Below, piece after piece: positions 53,323 through 55,799 of a stretch of DNA of 55,799 bases (its first letter is position 1; every line of letters begins with the position of its first letter). The position numbers were made by a program, and so were the translations under genes. The stretch spans positions 1 through 55,799 of the forward strand of contig NZ_SAVB01000017.1 in the NCBI RefSeq assembly GCF_004022265.1. Direction: 5' to 3'. This DNA is from Paenirhodobacter ferrireducens (GTDB lineage Bacteria > Pseudomonadota > Alphaproteobacteria > Rhodobacterales > Rhodobacteraceae). Under the pieces are notes generated by a model. That model had not been told where the DNA came from. It did not search any database and worked only from the letters and a program-made list of their open reading frames with translations.

Positions 53323-53558
53323 CAGCGCCGCCCGTACTGGCGCCACAGCCAGATCAGCACGAACGCGCCGAGCAGGGCACCGACGAAGCCGCCAAGCGCG
53401 CCGGTCAGCGCCACCAGGAAGCGCAGCACCAGCCCGCCGATCAGCGCGCCGATCACGCCGATAGCGATGGTGGTGGGGATGTCGGTTTCCATCTTCATCG
53501 CACGGGTGGCGATGAAGCCCGCCGCCGCGCCGATGATGATGAGAGCAATGACCTGCAT
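53322..53558 (-). CDS. GlsB/YeaQ/YmgE-family small membrane protein
   Basis: A 78-residue protein of the so-called transglycosylase-associated family. It has three Gly-rich hydrophobic helices: IALIIIGAAAGFIATRAM, IPTTIAIGVIGALIGGLVLRFL and LGGFVGALLGAFVLIWLW. No enzymatic activity is established for the family, which is often stress-induced. A CGGAGGC site is directly upstream of the ATG at 53558. It is first in the run toward the SPFH and NfeD-like genes. Confidence 0.8.
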   Translation of the reverse strand: MQVIALIIIGAAAGFIATRAMKMETDIPTTIAIGVIGALIGGLVLRFLVALTGALGGFVGALLGAFVLIWLWRQYGRR

Positions 53559-53743
53559 GGGCTGCCTCCGGTTTCCGCTCCAATATGGGCGCGGGGCACG
53601 CGGGGCAAAAGGGGGAAGCGCAGGGCGGGCCGGCGCTGATGCGCGAAAGCGTCACCCCCGCCAGGTAGTTCCGGGCCGGCGATACGCTTTGGTAAGCATT
53701 TCCGGATACCCTTTGACGGTGAACGGTTGTCGGAGACGCGGTG

Positions 53744-54091
53744 ATGAACCTTTATGCGGAAGCCCTCGGCGGGGCGCTGGTGGTGTACCTGCAGGAAGAA
53801 CGCCTCGACGCGGCGATTGCCATCCGCTTCAAGGACCGGATGCGGGAAGTGACGGCGCAACCGTCCTCTCGCGTCGTGCTCGACCTGTCGGATGTGACCT
53901 TCCTCGACAGTTCCGGCCTCGGTGCGATCGTCGCGGTGATGAAGTCGCTCGCGCCGGCGCGACAACTGGAACTGGTCGGGCTCACGCCCACGGTCGAAAA
54001 GGTGTTCCGGCTGACCCGGATGGATACGGTGTTCCGGATTCATCCGAACGTCGCGGCGGCCACATCCGAAAGGTTGCGCGATGCAGGCTGA
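53744..54091 (+). CDS. STAS-domain anti-sigma-factor antagonist
   Basis: A 115-residue SpoIIAA/RsbV-type protein. The phosphorylatable serine is Ser56 or Ser57 in LDLSDVTFLDSSGLGAIV (45-62). Its partner kinase is encoded downstream with an 11-base overlap. In partner switching, the unphosphorylated form captures the kinase and frees its client. The ATG at 53744 has GGAG eight bases upstream; a GTG one codon earlier is possible. Confidence 0.9.
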   Translation: MNLYAEALGGALVVYLQEERLDAAIAIRFKDRMREVTAQPSSRVVLDLSDVTFLDSSGLGAIVAVMKSLAPARQLELVGLTPTVEKVFRLTRMDTVFRIHPNVAAATSERLRDAG

Positions 54092-54575
54092 GCGGAGTTC
54101 GCATCCGCAGCCGCAACCGGACCCTTCGGCACCGGAGCAGGCCATCTTCCGGCACAGTTTCAGTGCCGATCCGCTGTCGGTGCGCGCCGCACTGCACAGC
54201 ACCCTGGCACGATTCGTCCGCCAGATGACCACGGACGAGGCCGGCGCCCTCGAGATCGTCCTGGCCGAGGTGTTCAACAACATCGTCAGGCATGGCTATG
54301 GCAACAGCGGCAAGGGCACGATCACCCTCGCCCTCGCACGGGACCGGCGCGGTTTGACCTGCCTGGTCTGCGACGATGGGATCGAGCTGCCCGAGCGCTG
54401 CCTGTCGGGCATCGGCGGCGATCACCCGCGCCCGGTGCCCGACACTCTGCCCGAAGGTGGCTTCGGCTGGTTCCTGATTCGCGACCTGGTCGAGGACCTG
54501 CACTATTGCCGCCACGACGGCCGCAACGAGCTGGTCTTTCGCCTGCCGCTCGCGCCGCTCGCACTGGCGCAGTGA
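54081..54575 (+). CDS. RsbW/SpoIIAB-like ATPase (anti-sigma or antagonist kinase)
   Basis: A 164-residue HATPase_c_2 protein. The N-box is EVFNNIVRHGYG (63-74), G1 is CDDGIELP, and G2-like LPEGGFGWFLIRDLV. It lacks a histidine-kinase dimer domain, as in serine kinases that phosphorylate STAS partners. It overlaps the STAS gene. No sigma factor or PP2C phosphatase is nearby, so the switch partner is encoded elsewhere. Its stop lies 12 bases from the convergent hspQ stop. Confidence 0.9.
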   Translation: MQAERSSHPQPQPDPSAPEQAIFRHSFSADPLSVRAALHSTLARFVRQMTTDEAGALEIVLAEVFNNIVRHGYGNSGKGTITLALARDRRGLTCLVCDDGIELPERCLSGIGGDHPRPVPDTLPEGGFGWFLIRDLVEDLHYCRHDGRNELVFRLPLAPLALAQ

Positions 54576-54587
54576 GCTGCGGCGCGC

Positions 54588-54914
54588 TCAGTTCAGCTGA
54601 AACTGCAACGGATAGCGCCCGTCCTCGAAATCGCCGAACAAATCGTCCAGATCCGGGTGATCCACCGGCTCACCCGTGGTATCGGCCACCAGATTTTGCT
54701 CGGAGACATAGGCGACGTAGTAATCGTCGTCATTCTCCGCCAGCAGGTGATAGAATGGCTGATCCTTCAGCGGACGGCTGCTTTCGGGAATCGCGAGATA
54801 CCACTCCTCGGTATTCGAGAAGATCGCATCGACATCAAAGACCACGCCCCGGAACGACTGGTTCCGGTGACGGACGATCTGGCCGATGGCATATTTCGCG
54901 CGTGCGGTCTGCAT
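54588..54914 (-). CDS. hspQ: HspQ, heat-shock protein / protease specificity factor
   Basis: A 108-residue hemimethylated-DNA-binding-domain (YccV-like) protein. HspQ is a specificity-enhancing factor for Lon and helps remove misfolded DnaA in enterobacteria. The start YAIGQIVRHRNQSFRGVVFDVDAIF (8-32) and the KDQPFYHLLAENDDDYYVAYVSEQNL block are the family core. The ATG at 54914 is used; an in-frame TTG twelve bases upstream is less likely. An inverted repeat at 54932-54949 lies just upstream. Confidence 0.9.
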   Translation of the reverse strand: MQTARAKYAIGQIVRHRNQSFRGVVFDVDAIFSNTEEWYLAIPESSRPLKDQPFYHLLAENDDDYYVAYVSEQNLVADTTGEPVDHPDLDDLFGDFEDGRYPLQFQLN

Positions 54915-54931
54915 GTCTGCCCCCAATGAAA

Positions 54932-54949
54932 GGTAAGTAATACCTTACC
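54932..54949. promoter_or_regulatory. Inverted repeat at the hspQ promoter
   Basis: Arms GGTAAG and CTTACC around TAATAC, 18 bases before the hspQ start. The sequence is AT-rich and could overlap a -10, suggesting an operator. Confidence 0.4.
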
Positions 54950-54991
54950 CGCCCTGCTGTCCACCGCGCAGCGCCGGTGCCGGGGGAAACA

Positions 54992-55025
54992 GATTGTGGT
55001 GTGCAGCCCAACAGTTGCCACAATC
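54992..55025. promoter_or_regulatory. Inverted repeat with 18-base spacer
   Basis: Perfect eight-base arms GATTGTGG and CCACAATC, separated by 18 bases, between divergent hspQ and the lipoprotein gene. Could be a stem-loop or two half-sites of an operator. Confidence 0.4.
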
Positions 55026-55049
55026 GGCCGGCAAGATCATGGCTTTGTC

Positions 55050-55068
55050 ATTTCCCCTGCGGGGAAAT
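55050..55068. promoter_or_regulatory. Hairpin upstream of the lipoprotein transglycosylase gene
   Basis: Perfect arms ATTTCCCC and GGGGAAAT around TGC, about 46 bases before the ATG. Position suits a 5' leader hairpin or operator; no T-run follows. Confidence 0.4.
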
Positions 55069-55113
55069 TCCGGTAAAATCACGAGAAAACAAGACCGATC
55101 AGGCAGAGCAGTG

Positions 55114-55692
55114 ATGAACAAGTACCTCAAGCTGGCCGTCTTGCTGATGGTCGCCTCCTGTGGGGGTGGCAGCTCGCAGGCGCCGCGTAACCTCGACAAC
55201 GCCTGCCTTCTGGCGCGCGAGAAGCCGCAATACTACTCCGCGATGAAGCGCACCGAGGCCCGCTGGGGCGTGCCGGTGCATGTCCAGATGGCGACGATCC
55301 ATCAGGAATCGAAATTCGTCGGCACCGCCAAGACGCCCTATCGCTTCGCGCTCGGGGTGATTCCGCTCGGCCGCACCAGCTCGGCCTATGGCTACAGCCA
55401 GGCCCTCGATTCGACCTGGGACGACTACCGCGAGGCCACCCGCCGCTTCAGCGCAAAGCGCAACCGGATCCAGGACGCGACCGATTTCATGGGCTGGTAC
55501 ATGGACGGAACCTCGAAGAAGCTCGGCGTGTCGAAATACGACGCGCGCGGCCAGTACCTTGCCTATCACGAGGGGCGGTCGGGCTATGCCAACGGCAGCC
55601 ACAATTCCAAGGGCTGGCTGCTCGCCGTCGCCGACAAGGTGCAAACCCGCGCCAACATGTATCAGTCGCAGCTGCGCGCCTGCGGCAAGTGA
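55114..55692 (+). CDS. Lipoprotein with SLT lytic transglycosylase domain
   Basis: A 192-residue lipoprotein. The signal MNKYLKLAVLLMVASC has a lipobox with Cys16. The SLT domain's catalytic glutamate is Glu65 in IHQESKF, followed by the YGYSQALDSTW block (about 88-98), as in small membrane-bound murein transglycosylases. The ATG at 55114 is preceded by a GTG one codon earlier and a weak ribosome site. It should cut peptidoglycan locally. The stop forms TGATCA with the stop of the convergent partial gene. Confidence 0.88.
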   Translation: MNKYLKLAVLLMVASCGGGSSQAPRNLDNACLLAREKPQYYSAMKRTEARWGVPVHVQMATIHQESKFVGTAKTPYRFALGVIPLGRTSSAYGYSQALDSTWDDYREATRRFSAKRNRIQDATDFMGWYMDGTSKKLGVSKYDARGQYLAYHEGRSGYANGSHNSKGWLLAVADKVQTRANMYQSQLRACGK

Positions 55693-55799
55693 TCACTTCT
55701 TGCGGGCGTCGAGCTCGGCGTTGATGCTGAACAGCCGCGCGCCGAGCTCGACGCCGGTCTTCAGCCCCCACAGCACCAAGGCGGGATTGGCGCCGCGGT
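55693..55799 (-). CDS. C-terminal fragment of an unidentified gene, cut by window edge
   Basis: The last 34 codons of a minus-strand gene whose start lies beyond the window. The visible end reads RGANPALVLWGLKTGVELG, then ARLFSINAELDARKK and TGA. It is amphipathic or helical; too short to assign. Frame and codon use are normal for the window. Confidence 0.6.
   Translation of the reverse strand, partial: RGANPALVLWGLKTGVELGARLFSINAELDARKK

Overview
The window is GC-rich DNA from an alphaproteobacterium, most likely a member of the Rhodobacteraceae (Rhodobacter/Paracoccus relatives). The support is the proteins themselves: an aromatic aminotransferase very like the Paracoccus type, a 41-residue L36, a DinB with an N-terminal zinc ribbon, a glnK-amtB pair, and an rRNA leader of the Rhodobacter kind. 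It reads as ordinary chromosome. I saw no insertion sequence, prophage, integrase or CRISPR array. Genes are dense, often overlap by 1-4 bases, and most 3'-3' junctions carry a hairpin.

Layout. 1-406: promoter, boxA and leader of an rRNA operon transcribed leftward out of the window. 407-5181: msrPQ periplasmic methionine sulfoxide repair, a small potassium-channel-like protein, smpB, then sseA and tyrB. 5252-8392: MarR regulator with an EmrAB-type drug exporter. 8484-12672: glnK-amtB ammonium sensing and uptake, and a bifunctional penicillin-binding protein. 12747-18671: mlaA-mlaC, a type I secretion ATPase and adaptor, and a lytic transglycosylase. 18844-22483: a hypothetical gene, a MalY-type C-S lyase, and def - def-like - fmt.

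22571-30686: a block of eight minus-strand genes, mostly with overlapping start and stop codons (thiamine-precursor/taurine-type ABC importer, cytosine-deaminase-like amidohydrolase, FAD oxidoreductase, two flavodoxin-fold quinone reductases, creatininase-family hydrolase), with a divergent Rid-family gene. This looks like uptake and breakdown of an unidentified small cyclic amide or amidine. 30725-33594: LysE exporter, RluA, and a saccharopine-dehydrogenase-like gene paired with a WGR protein.

33661-45260: a second coherent system. A PAS hybrid histidine kinase and OmpR-type regulator are divergent from an operon of long-chain acyl-CoA ligase, the ABC ATPases, permeases and binding protein of a branched-chain-amino-acid-type importer, a 59-residue membrane protein, and a PaaK-like ligase whose usual P-loop is not recognisable. 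It is probably a regulated import-and-CoA-activation system for a carboxylic acid.

45413-55799: rpmJ, tRNA-Val(GAC), an N-formylglutamate amidohydrolase-like gene, dinB, clpB with a heat-shock-like promoter, pyrF, an SPFH/NfeD membrane-microdomain operon with small membrane proteins, a STAS/HATPase partner-switch pair, hspQ, a lipoprotein transglycosylase, and the tail of one further gene. All family assignments come from reading the sequence without database searches. The strongest candidates for something undescribed are the 22-30 kb catabolic block, the 34-45 kb import and ligase block, the deformylase-like pseudoenzyme, and a palindromic repeat found in three convergent gene gaps.
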